Shown piece by piece: positions 1-8,300 of a stretch of DNA of 64,000 nucleotides. The stretch's first letter is position 1; each line of letters begins with the position of its first letter. The position numbers were made by a program, and so were the translations under genes. Origin of the DNA: Astur gentilis (taxonomy: Eukaryota > Chordata > Aves > Accipitriformes > Accipitridae); the NCBI RefSeq assembly GCF_929443795.1, contig NC_064881.1, positions 12,841,040 through 12,905,039 on the forward strand. The letters are read 5' to 3'. The notes below the pieces were generated by a model that saw only the letters and a program-made list of their open reading frames with translations, ran no database searches and was not told the origin of the DNA.

Positions 1-2819
1 TCTTCCTTTTGTTCCTAATGCAGAGGCATTAATCTCTTTGACTGGTCTAGACCCTTCCAGCATTCATTGTTCATATTCAGTTTTTGTTATACTTACTCAG
101 TATTCAGACCATTGATACTATATTTGATCATATTCTGGAATATTGAGTGCTGTGTAAAAATGCCAAGCCAATAATAAAAACCAGGGAAAGGAAATGTAGA
201 GTTTGGTTTTTGGTCTCAGGATGACATTTCTTCCTTCAGAATACTCTTGCAATTAATTTTCTTTCCAGACATCAGGCTTTCATCTAGATAATACAGCTGT
301 TTCAATAATCTTCCAATGAACAAACAGTTCTAGGAATGTATTGTAAGAGGGAAATTAGGGGACCCTTTCAGAACTTGGACCAAGAGTGAGATGCCCTTTT
401 TCATCTCTCAGCCCAGTAGACCCTATCTTCAACCTTAGTGTTGATTTGTGATTTAGTAAAGTGGACTTCAGGAAACCTTGCTTAATTCACTGGCAAATTC
501 TGAGCAGGTTTAATCTGAAATGTTAATTACTGAGAATGTTAGAACACTTTAGTGTTAGAGAGCCCCCGAGTGATGGCATAACTGAAAGTCATAAGATAAG
601 AAATTCCACATCAACAGAAGAAATTGGATCTTATTCTAATTTCACATCTTTTGAATTGTAATTATTAAAGCAAGAAAGTGTCTGACTGGACACGTTTTCA
701 GTTATAATGGAAGGAATGAGGACTACTCAGCTTTGCTATTTCATTCAGTGAATCAAAGTTGCATCCCCCTTCCATGTGCATTGTCACCTGCCCGTTCAAC
801 CTTGGCCCTCACTCCTGTTTTGGGTTGCATGCATATATCCCAGTTAGATGTTTGTATCAAGTACTTTTTTTTACTATACAAATTGATATAAATGGGAAGG
901 TTTAGTAGATTTAAACACTTCATTCTTCAAGATAAATACTAGGTGTCTAGAGCTTTGGGAGTTTTATTCCTCATTAAATCACCGATTTCCTGTTAATTGT
1001 GAAGGATGGGTGACAACTGGTAAAAGTTTTGCATCATCAAGTACAACGATTGTTTTAGGAGGTTGGCAAGGGCCTCTGACTAGATTAGAAGTAAGTAAGT
1101 TTTAGGGAAAGGAAGTGAATAAATGTCGAAGTGAAAGAGTAAGGATGCAACTGCATTGTCATTTTAGTTCTTTCTGGAGTGTATGTTTGAAGCAAACCTG
1201 TTGCTGACGTCTGCATCCCATGCGTGGATTTGTGCTGCAGAGCAAGCTCAGTGTGTGCAGCCCAAGGTGCTTGTGGATGAAACCACTCGGGCGACGTGTT
1301 CCAGGAGCCCGACTGATGTCCTCCAGCCACTGATGGGCAGGTGCTCTGGGGGAAAGAACAGGGAGAAGACTTTTCTTGTGGCTAATGCCATCTTGAAGAC
1401 CTCTCCAGAAAGGTGATAGGGAACACAACTGAATCCTGAAAAGGCCATGGAGCTTCTACAGGCATTTGTATTTTCTGCCTTTTAAAATTTGGTATCATCA
1501 ATTCTGTACAGCAGGAAGAGGAAAATAGGTGTCCTGCTTTTTACTGGAGGAGAAGGAATGCCTTGTGTTTTCTCAATCCTTCAGCAGGATTTTGGCCGCT
1601 TCAGACTACCTGTATCATCCTCTAAGGGCCAAGCCAAAAATCATCACAACTAATTGTATGCGATGAGGCTTTTCAGTGCATGTTTAAACACAGCTTAATA
1701 TTTAAAAGTCCTGAATACCTAGAAGATCCCAATGACTTGAAGTTAAAGAAAAGTCAGACCCTTAATTTGCCCTTTGTGTCAATAGGTAGTACTGTGCAAA
1801 ACTGAAATAGATACTGAATGCAGAGCCACAGAAGGTTTTAGACACCTAGCTCCCATAAACTATTTCAGCACTTATCAGCTGCTAACAGCCTAAACAGATT
1901 TTGACTGTAGAAACTTCAAATTATTGTTAGTGCTGGTGGTCAAAGCGATTTTTATCATGTTACTTTAAGTGGGAAGTAACCACTTAACTAGTAGCAGTAG
2001 GTGGGGGAAAAGGGCTCACAGACTAGGAATCTAGGGGCACAGTCAGAATTATGGAAGGAAGCACACACTGGGGCAGGAGCTGGCCTTCGATCTAAGTGCC
2101 ACCTATGTAAATGCCAAAGGACCTACAGTGGCAGTGTTGTGTTTTCTGTTTGTTCTCAGATTTACTAATACTGCCTTTGTTTGAAACAGAAAAGACTGAC
2201 CAGCAGTTTCCCATATGCCAGTAGTGCCAAAGTGATTTATACCAGCTGAGGAATCAAACACAAAGCTCTTCCATGGAAAATCATTTGTCAGGTTCTATGT
2301 AAAATTAGGATTTTGAAGTTTTTTAATGTGGTTTTGGTTCATGTTTATTTTTGCACAAACTGACTTACCACTTTTTGAGTTAGTGTTTATAACTTTAAGG
2401 TCAACTGTACAATCCTATATTGGATGGATATAAAAGGTGCAACTAATCAAACGCGGCATTGTGTTGTGCATTGGAGATGTTTTTAGTGCTTTAAGTCAAA
2501 CACACTTAGGATTTTTTATTTTAATGTAAATTGGCTGAACACTATGAATTATAAATTTAGGCGTTAAACATTTATTCTGATAACTGGTTAAAATGAGAGC
2601 TGTTAGAGCAAATACAGTTATATTCACTTTAGAGCTTATTTTTTATTCTAGTATGCTAAGAAACTGTGAAAACTAAAGAAAAAATGTTTCAGCTGTTGCG
2701 TGTGCAGTACAAATTCTGTAATTACAGAAGAGAGGTTGGCATTGCTCTGATTGCTTAAAGAAAAATTGAGATGTTGTTTGATTAAATGACTGAGAGGAAA
2801 CAAATAACATTTCAGAATT
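1..2819. other. Gene-free flank, 3' of PENK
   Basis: AT-rich sequence lying downstream of the minus-strand PENK gene. The open frames here are all short (under 90 codons), overlap one another on both strands around 1085-1450, and match no family I recognise. That 1.1-1.45 kb patch is a little more GC-rich than its surroundings and could be an old repeat, but I cannot name it. I see no RNA gene or clear repeat unit. Confidence 0.6.
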
Positions 2820-3134
2820 TATGCAGTTAGGATGAAGAATTTATTGTATATACAGTTAAGCAACTCTACTGTAGATGTACTTCCTCTTTGAAGAAAATGA
2901 ATACAGTAATCAAAATAGTTCTAGCATGGAAACTACAATACAGACTGAAACTTGACTAAAACAGAAATTAGTCATTTGACTTGAAAGAACACAGAACCTG
3001 AAACAACAAATCGCAGGTTGCATCATTAACCAAGGACAGTAAAAAACTGTACAGTACAAGCAACACGTTACAATAAGTTATGACCAATAAGGCAGTCTTT
3101 CTCATTTAGGACAAAAGGGATAAAGGGAAAGGTG
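2820..3134 (-). other. PENK: PENK 3' untranslated region
   Basis: This stretch follows the TAA stop codon at 3135-3137 on the minus strand and runs to a likely cleavage site about 15-25 bases past an AATAAA signal at 2840-2845. The resulting untranslated region is about 315 nt. The exact 3' end is inferred from the signal position, not seen directly. Confidence 0.6.
2840..2845 (-). terminator. PENK: Polyadenylation signal AATAAA of PENK
   Basis: Canonical AATAAA on the minus strand, about 290 bases after the PENK stop codon. It is a clear hexamer in a suitable position, so it is the best candidate for the mRNA 3' end. Weaker AT-rich hexamers elsewhere in the flank were not preferred. Confidence 0.65.
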
Positions 3135-3800
3135 TTAAAATCTCATAAATCCACCATATCTCTTTTCCATCTCTGGGACCTCTTTGGAATAAGTTTCCCC
3201 ATCTTCTTCTGAAGGGAGAATGGAGTCGGCAAAGCGCTTGAGAAACCCACCGTATCGTTTCTGGTAATCCAGCCACCATTCTGGTCTGCCCACTCTTCTC
3301 ATGAAACCACCGTATCTCTTTTGCAGCTCTTTGGCTTCACCTTCCAATTCAGGGCTGCGCTTTATGCTTCTCATGAAGCCTCCGTATCTTTTGCTGACGT
3401 CCCCGTCGTTTTCATTTATCTCTCGGTAATGCCCTGCTTCAGGGTTATCCCCCGTTCCTAGGAGCTCCTTCAGCAGATCAGAGGAATTAGCAAGGGCATC
3501 ATCATCCGAGTCTTTCTTCATAAACCCTCCATACCTCTTAGCCAGGATTTCTCCTCCATTAGCTTCATCCTCTGGTTCTACCTGGTAGAGCTCATCCATT
3601 TTCTTCATGAACCCCCCGTATCTTTTCATGAAGCCTCCGTACTTCTTCGCAAGCAAATGGTTCTCATCCAGCTCTTTCTTCTCTCCTGGAGAAATGTTGC
3701 CATCCTCAGAAAGATCCAGCTTTGCCAGTTGCAGGAGCTCCTTGCAGGTCTCCCAGGCTTTGGCAGAAGGCAGCTTTCCTTCACATTCTAGTGTGCATGC
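3135..3800 (-). CDS. PENK: Proenkephalin, last coding exon (residues 47-267)
   Basis: Encodes most of the secreted precursor that convertases cut at dibasic sites into opioid pentapeptides and longer forms acting on delta and mu receptors. The frame opens after a minus-strand acceptor (TTTTTCAG, CAG at 3803-3801) in phase 0 and ends in TAA. Cysteines 48, 52 and 65 complete the six-cysteine N-terminal domain. Enkephalin copies begin at Y100, Y107, Y136, Y185, Y209, Y229 and Y261. Six are YGGFM, and Y229 is YGGFL (genome 3240-3254). The Y185 copy is the octapeptide YGGFMRSI, the Y209 copy begins the peptide-E region (RRVGRPEWW), and the precursor ends in YGGFMRF. Every copy has dibasic flanks, but the first is preceded by KK. 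With the signal-peptide exon the product is 267 residues, as in human. No frameshift or stop is present. Confidence 0.97.
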   Translation of the reverse strand, partial: ACTLECEGKLPSAKAWETCKELLQLAKLDLSEDGNISPGEKKELDENHLLAKKYGGFMKRYGGFMKKMDELYQVEPEDEANGGEILAKRYGGFMKKDSDDDALANSSDLLKELLGTGDNPEAGHYREINENDGDVSKRYGGFMRSIKRSPELEGEAKELQKRYGGFMRRVGRPEWWLDYQKRYGGFLKRFADSILPSEEDGETYSKEVPEMEKRYGGFMRF

Positions 3801-6729
3801 CTGAAAAATGGATGCAGTTTACTGAGAACGAGTCGATAGTAACAAGCACCTCGCTGCCTAGCCTTACTTTTTTTTAAAAGACCATGAGTGAGCCTCCCTG
3901 TGAATGGCTTGGAAGGACTGCTCTTGGTGAGCAGCTGATTTGGTACCTGGCTGTTCTGAAGTTCTTCGTATTCCTCTCCGAGGGACATAGTAGTCTCCAC
4001 TCTAAGAGACAGAAGAGTGGACAAGGTGGGCTGTGGGTCCTGTGTGTCAAGGCTGCCCCTATGTTTCTGTTTCAAAGGAAGCCACATGTACAGTTCCTGC
4101 ACCTCCCTTATGCCTGGGTGTGTTCTCATGAAATTTTGTGTATTTACTAATAGTAAGCTAAAAACTGATTGTGGTTTGCTTCATAATGAAAGTGTAGACG
4201 AGGATTCAGTCTTCTTAATTAAAAGTAGCATTCAGAAATTTTAGGAAATAAATTAACTTAGAGCAAATGTCATTGATGTTGCAAAGAAACCAGCTGTGCT
4301 GTATTGCTCAGTATCTTCAACACACTGCACAGCTCTAAAGCTGTATTTCTGTCTATTATCATTAGTTTCTCTTCATGGAACAGATCTGTCAAACACGTAC
4401 CAATACAAGTGTAGAAACACAGGCATTTTTAGGCAGGATCAAGCCTCTGGCTGTGCTAGTTTGACATACAAAGTAGCGACCATCAGAAAGAGGGAAAAAA
4501 TCCTAAGCTGTGTTGCTTCTGACTGTAGTGAAAAATTTTCATGCTAAGACATAAAAAGGTTTTCAGTACCTGTATGCATATCTCATAACCTGTCATGTAA
4601 AGATAATAACATACGTATTAGCCATTACTATCTCTGTTGTGTCAGGGCAATTTACTTCTTGTGAAGCCACACTCTTCAGTCGGAAAAAAAGTGAATCCAG
4701 TGGTTTTTTTTCTTGCCCATGGATTTTATACCATGGTAACTAAACAAGAAATCATCAATATTTTTAATAAGAGAAACACTTATTCTGCCTATAGATGTTG
4801 TTTTCTAAGGATCTTGATATGCTTCATAAGTGTGAAATTAAACCCCAGCATAGTTTTCTGTAATAGCTAACTGACCACCTCTCTTCCTCTGGCCTTACCT
4901 GACTGTTGTGTCCCATTTTAGCCTGAGAAATTTATGTACGTTTTTTGATATGATTGAAAGAAAATTAAAGGGATTTATGTATTTTGCAAGAATAATTTAT
5001 TTATTTTAACTGGGACTACATGCTTGTTGTTATATAATTATGCCGTAAAGAGAACGTGATCTCAGCTTCAGTCTGACTTTGAAATTTCTCTAAATCAAAG
5101 CAAGAATAGGTCTCTCCCTTCCCTTTCCCTTCTCAATCAGTTTAAATAACCCCCTATGGCCAAATTAAGATATGCTATCTCATAGGTGTGAATGACCAGG
5201 TACAATGCCATAACTCTTGTACCTTACAGATACAATGTGATAAAATCAGTTATGCTGTTACTAGATGCTAGTATCTACAAACATTTGTTTCTAAAAGCTG
5301 TTTGCATGTGTATAAGGAATATATGCATTGCTTCTTTTCCCGTTTCAACTAGTAAGCGTTGTTATGGAATGGGACTTTAGTTCTTTCTTGAATAATTGCT
5401 GAAGGTGTACAAGAGAGAATACGAACATAGACACCCACAGCATATGCTCCGAAAAGCACGTGCCCCTCCCTCCGAAAGAGCAAACTACTGCTTTTTTTCC
5501 CCAGCTGACACTGAAGTTTGATTGAAAGCTCATGTAAGCAAAAGTATAGGGAACTGTTTTGCCAACCACCCTAAGAACATTGCCCTTAGGCACCTGTTGT
5601 GGCCAAGAGTGAGTCCTTACTTTTGGATTAGGCAGAAGTACTCAGTGATTCATAATTCTGTGTAAGAACAGGGTCCAGTCCTTCCTTTTGTGTGCTCCCA
5701 AATAACCGATGACCTCTTAGGAGCAAAACTTTTCAGATCATTTAGATGTGCTGCTGAGAGCATGATGCCTCAATACACATCTATTTGAGGTCAGGAACGG
5801 CAGTTGCCACCGGGAAAGGACTCGGCAGTCTGAGTTCCCACCTTCTTCAGGGAGGGCTGAGGGACCGCAGACTTTCACTGACCCCGATCCTTAAAATTCA
5901 AGCTGAGCTGCCTCTGCGACTATACTTTTAAATAATTTCAATATCATTAACATTACAGATTAAGACACCCTACCCCCTCCCCCCCGCATTCTGGAGTTTT
6001 CTTGGCATAATTTGTCTTAGGAGACAATCAATGTCAAAGGGATCTTTCACAGGCACGTTCCCAACGCTGTGCAGCACCGTGCAAAGAGGAAGAGCAGCGG
6101 GAGGTATTGCTGCTCAAACCGGGCTTGAACCCCGCTTTCTGTGAGATTTCAGGCAGATCCGCCGCTTTGCAGCTCGACAGCCATCCTGCCTGGAAGGGAG
6201 CCCATCCTGCCGGCGAGCCCGCTGCCGGGGGTCGGGACCCCTCCTCCCGTCCCGCCCGGCTTCCCTCCAGCCCTGCCGGGGCTTAAGTGCCCGGCGGCCA
6301 CCTCTCCTTTCCCTGGGGCGCTGCCCTCTCCGGCCGCATTTCCCTTCCCTCCTACGTTTTCACTCGGCTTTTTCCTTGCTCCCGCCGGGGCAGCCCGGCA
6401 CGGGGTGTCCGTCCCGTCTTCCCCGAAAGCCGCGGCTCGCTGACGGGCGGCGGGAGGGACGGGCGGGCCGGGGGGGGGGGGGGGAGGCTCCTCGGGGCGC
6501 GCTGCCTTTGTGTCGGCGCCGCCCGCCCCTCCCGCCCCCCCCCGCGGGTCCCCCAAGCGACGCCGGCCGCTTCCCCCGCTACTCGTCTTTGCAACTTTGC
6601 CCCTTTGCTTCCCTCCCAAAGTTACCGCGGGGCGGGGGCCCGGCCCGGCCCTGCCCGGCCGAGGGGGTCTCCGCGGGGGCTGAAGCGGCCGGGCGGCCCC
6701 CCCCCCCCCCCGGCCCCGTTCCCGCTTAC
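3801..6729 (-). other. PENK: PENK intron between the two coding exons
   Basis: 2929-bp phase-0 intron. The donor is GTAAGC just after 6730 on the minus strand and the acceptor is CAG at 3803-3801. The interior is AT-rich with only short chance frames. The part nearest the signal-peptide exon (about 6140-6729) is very GC-rich and includes a G15 run (6470-6484) and a C15 run (6697-6711, plus strand). I see no inserted LTR or CR1 inside it. Confidence 0.9.
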
Positions 6730-6867
6730 CAGGGGGTGGATGCCGGCGCGGGGTCCCAGGCGGTAGGCGCAGGCGGTGCAGTCGCGGCCGCAGTCCGCCC
6801 GCGCCCTCGGGAGCAGGCAGGTGCTGAGGGCCAGCAGCGAGCAGCCGAGTCTCAGGAGCATCGCCAT
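6730..6867 (-). CDS. PENK: Proenkephalin, signal-peptide exon (residues 1-46)
   Basis: First coding exon. The start ATG (6867-6865) sits in a good CCCCATGG context, four bases after a minus-strand TTGCAG acceptor (6874-6872), so the exon is 6730-6871. A second ATG lies two codons later, but the first is preferred by context and because it gives the 267-residue total. Residues 1-24 are a hydrophobic signal peptide rich in leucine (core LLRLGCSLLALS), with likely cleavage after ARA24. The mature N-terminus starts D25 with Cys26, 30 and 33, half of the conserved six-cysteine sorting domain. The exon ends with CCCCTG then GTAAGC, and joins in phase 0 to the last exon. Compared with the human precursor the first 24 residues differ strongly, as usual for signal peptides. 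Confidence 0.93.
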
Positions 6868-6871
6868 GGGG

Positions 6872-7437
6872 CTGCAAGAAGGAGAGGTCAGCCGGCAGCC
6901 GCCTCCCCCATACCCCCGGCACTGCCTCCCCCAGCTTCGGGGCGCGAGTAGGCGGCACGAAACTCTTCGGCCGCGGCGGTGTAAAGCCAAGTCCTAGGTG
7001 GCACGCAACTCCGGTAACTCACGGGCTTTTTTGGAGCCGGAGCGGTCGCGCTGGCGAGGTAAGCAAGCAGGCGCTTGGCAGCTACAAGGTCAGCGGACCT
7101 GCGTCCGGAGAGGAGCGGGCCCGAAGGATGAGGCGCCCAGAAGTTCCCGTCCGGTGAAAGCGTTCGTCCCCAAACCCTTCCCGCCGAGCCCGCGCCTCGG
7201 GGAGAGACCCGCCGGGACGGCAGCCCCCCCCCCCCCCTCCCGGGACGGCAGTCCCCCTCCTCCCGGGACGGCAGCCCCCCTCCTCCCGGGACGGCAGCCC
7301 CCCTCCTCCCGGGACGGCTTTCCCACCGGCGCGCCCCGAGCAGCCGCCCCGACGACGGGCACCAGCCCCGGCAGAGCCGCCCCCGGCCCTCCCCCGGTCG
7401 TCCCCCCCCCCCCCCCCGGGCCGAGCAGTTCACTCAC
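6872..7437 (-). other. PENK: PENK intron in the 5' untranslated region
   Basis: Inferred intron upstream of the signal-peptide exon. The acceptor at 6874-6872 is clear. The donor is less certain: GTGAGT on the minus strand at 7437-7432 fits best, and a second GTGAGT exists at 7022-7017. The interval carries a 23-bp minisatellite and a C16 tract (7402-7417). Known mammalian PENK genes also have a non-coding leader exon split from the signal-peptide exon. Confidence 0.5.
7214..7317. repeat. 23-bp GC-rich minisatellite in the PENK leader intron
   Basis: The motif GGGACGG recurs at 7214, 7242, 7265, 7288 and 7311. The spacings are 28, 23, 23 and 23 bp, with CCTCCTCCC and AGCCCCC between copies. 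The first unit is longer because of a C14 run. This accounts for the repetitive proline/glycine frames in this stretch. Such arrays often vary in length between individuals. Confidence 0.85.
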
Positions 7438-7680
7438 ACACAGGCTCCCCGCGGGGCTCCCGGGAGCTGCTCGGGAGCGAGCTGCGCCTTTGCCGGAGCC
7501 TCGGCGTCGGAGCCGCTATTATTTACGGCAGGGCCCAGCAGCCTCTTGGAGAAACCCCGCTGGAGGGGGGGGGTGGGGGGCGGCGGGGGGAGGACCGCGG
7601 CGGCCGCTGGCAGCTTCAGCGCGGGCGGCTTTGGGGGGCGCCGAGCCGAGCGCCCGCTGCCGAGGGGAGCGGAGCGGGTG
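7438..7680 (-). other. PENK: PENK non-coding first exon (approximate)
   Basis: The transcript should start about 25-30 bases beyond the TATA-like box at 7705-7711, that is near 7680. It should run to a donor, best placed at GTGAGT just below 7438. The interval is GC-rich with no start codon context I trust. A further short intron, as in the human leader, could lie inside and would not be visible without transcripts. Both ends are estimates. Confidence 0.4.
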
Positions 7681-7684
7681 CGGG

Positions 7685-7702
7685 CGGCGGCGGCGGCGGC
7701 GG
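7685..7702. repeat. (CGG)6 triplet run between TATA box and start site
   Basis: Six uninterrupted CGG units on the plus strand, reading CCG in the direction of PENK transcription. They lie directly downstream of the TATA-like box, at or just before the expected transcription start. Confidence 0.85.
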
Positions 7703-7704
7703 CA

Positions 7705-7711
7705 CTTTATA
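7705..7711 (-). promoter_or_regulatory. PENK: TATA-like box of PENK
   Basis: TATAAAG on the minus strand, within TAATTATAAAG. It is an AT-rich island in an otherwise GC-rich promoter. It lies about 55 bp downstream of the cAMP-response element, close to the spacing known in mammalian PENK promoters. Confidence 0.75.
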
Positions 7712-7742
7712 ATTAGCGAACGCGGGGAGAGGGCGGCCTCCC

Positions 7743-7747
7743 CCAAT
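7743..7747 (+). promoter_or_regulatory. PENK: CCAAT box (NF-1/NF-Y type site) of PENK promoter
   Basis: CCAAT on the plus strand, reading GCGATTGGGG in the direction of PENK. It sits between the cAMP-response element and the TATA-like box, as the GCGATTGG element does in the human enhancer. The bound factor is inferred. Confidence 0.6.
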
Positions 7748-7764
7748 CGCCGTCGGGCTCCCGC

Positions 7765-7771
7765 TGACGCA
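7765..7771 (-). promoter_or_regulatory. PENK: cAMP-response element (ENKCRE-2 type), TGCGTCA
   Basis: TGCGTCA on the minus strand, about 85-90 bp upstream of the expected start. In mammals this element (ENKCRE-2) binds CREB/AP-1 factors and drives induction by cAMP and depolarisation. The adjacent mammalian ENKCRE-1 (TGGCGTA) appears here only as a weak relative, TGTCGTA, around 7777-7783. The match in sequence, order and spacing to the human enhancer is strong. Confidence 0.8.
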
Positions 7772-7785
7772 GCACCTACGACATG

Positions 7786-7805
7786 CCCCCCCCCCCCCCC
7801 CCCCC
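7786..7805. repeat. C20 homopolymer beside the PENK enhancer
   Basis: Twenty uninterrupted C on the plus strand (G on the PENK-sense strand), starting 15 bp from the cAMP-response element. A run this long is prone to slippage, so its exact length in the assembly is doubtful. Confidence 0.85.
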
Positions 7806-7862
7806 GGCGCCGCTGCCCCTCCGTCAGTGACTCCGACGGAGCTGGGGATGGGAGCGGGGGGG

Positions 7863-7889
7863 TTGTGTGTGTGTGTGTGTGTGTGTGGT

Positions 7890-7920
<31 letters not shown>
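7863..7920. repeat. TG/CG dinucleotide repeat upstream of PENK promoter
   Basis: Nearly pure TG repeat with one GGTT interruption near 7887-7890, ending in GCGCGC. Alternating purine-pyrimidine DNA of this type can adopt Z form. It lies about 185-240 bp upstream of the expected start. Confidence 0.9.
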
Positions 7921-8300
7921 CCCTGCCGTCGGGGGGAGCGGGAGACCGGCACCGGGAAAGTTACCGGGGGGAGTTTTCACCGGGGGCGGGCGGGGATGAG
8001 ACATCGGCGTGAGTCACGCCGGGTGGGGGGAGGCACCCCGGGGCTCCTCGGCGGCAGCCCCGCTCCCCGGGCCGGCGGGCACCGTTTCCCCGTGGAGCGT
8101 TGCACAGCGCCGGGGAGCAGGGTTGCGTTCGGGGGTTTTCGGGTTTTTGGTTCGGTTGGTTATTTTTTGTTCGTTGGTTGTTTTGGTCTTCTTTTCTCTC
8201 TGCCGCCCTGCCAACACCCCAAGTGGCGGGCGCCTTCTGCCTCCCTCCCTGGGCCTCGGGTGTAAACCGCTGTGTTCGGGGGGGGGAAGCAGGTTTCACT

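Larger units (their letters stand above)
6140..8300. promoter_or_regulatory. PENK: CpG island over the PENK promoter and first exons
   Basis: Abrupt rise in GC and CpG density against the AT-rich flanks, spanning the PENK promoter, 5' untranslated exon, its intron and the signal-peptide exon. Long open frames appear on both strands here, with proline, glycine and arginine runs. They are artefacts of GC-rich DNA in which stop codons are rare. Boundaries are judged by eye. Confidence 0.75.

Noticed and set aside
7017..7022. Alternative donor GTGAGT (minus strand) for the PENK leader exon
   Set aside because: It would leave an exon running through the minisatellite and C tracts. The donor at 7437-7432 is simpler, but transcripts could overturn this.
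6149..8004. Long open frames on both strands over the PENK promoter (up to 333 codons)
   Set aside because: They lie in a CpG island where stop codons are rare, and consist of proline/glycine/arginine runs, homopolymer translations and TG-repeat translations. PENK exon structure explains the real coding content.
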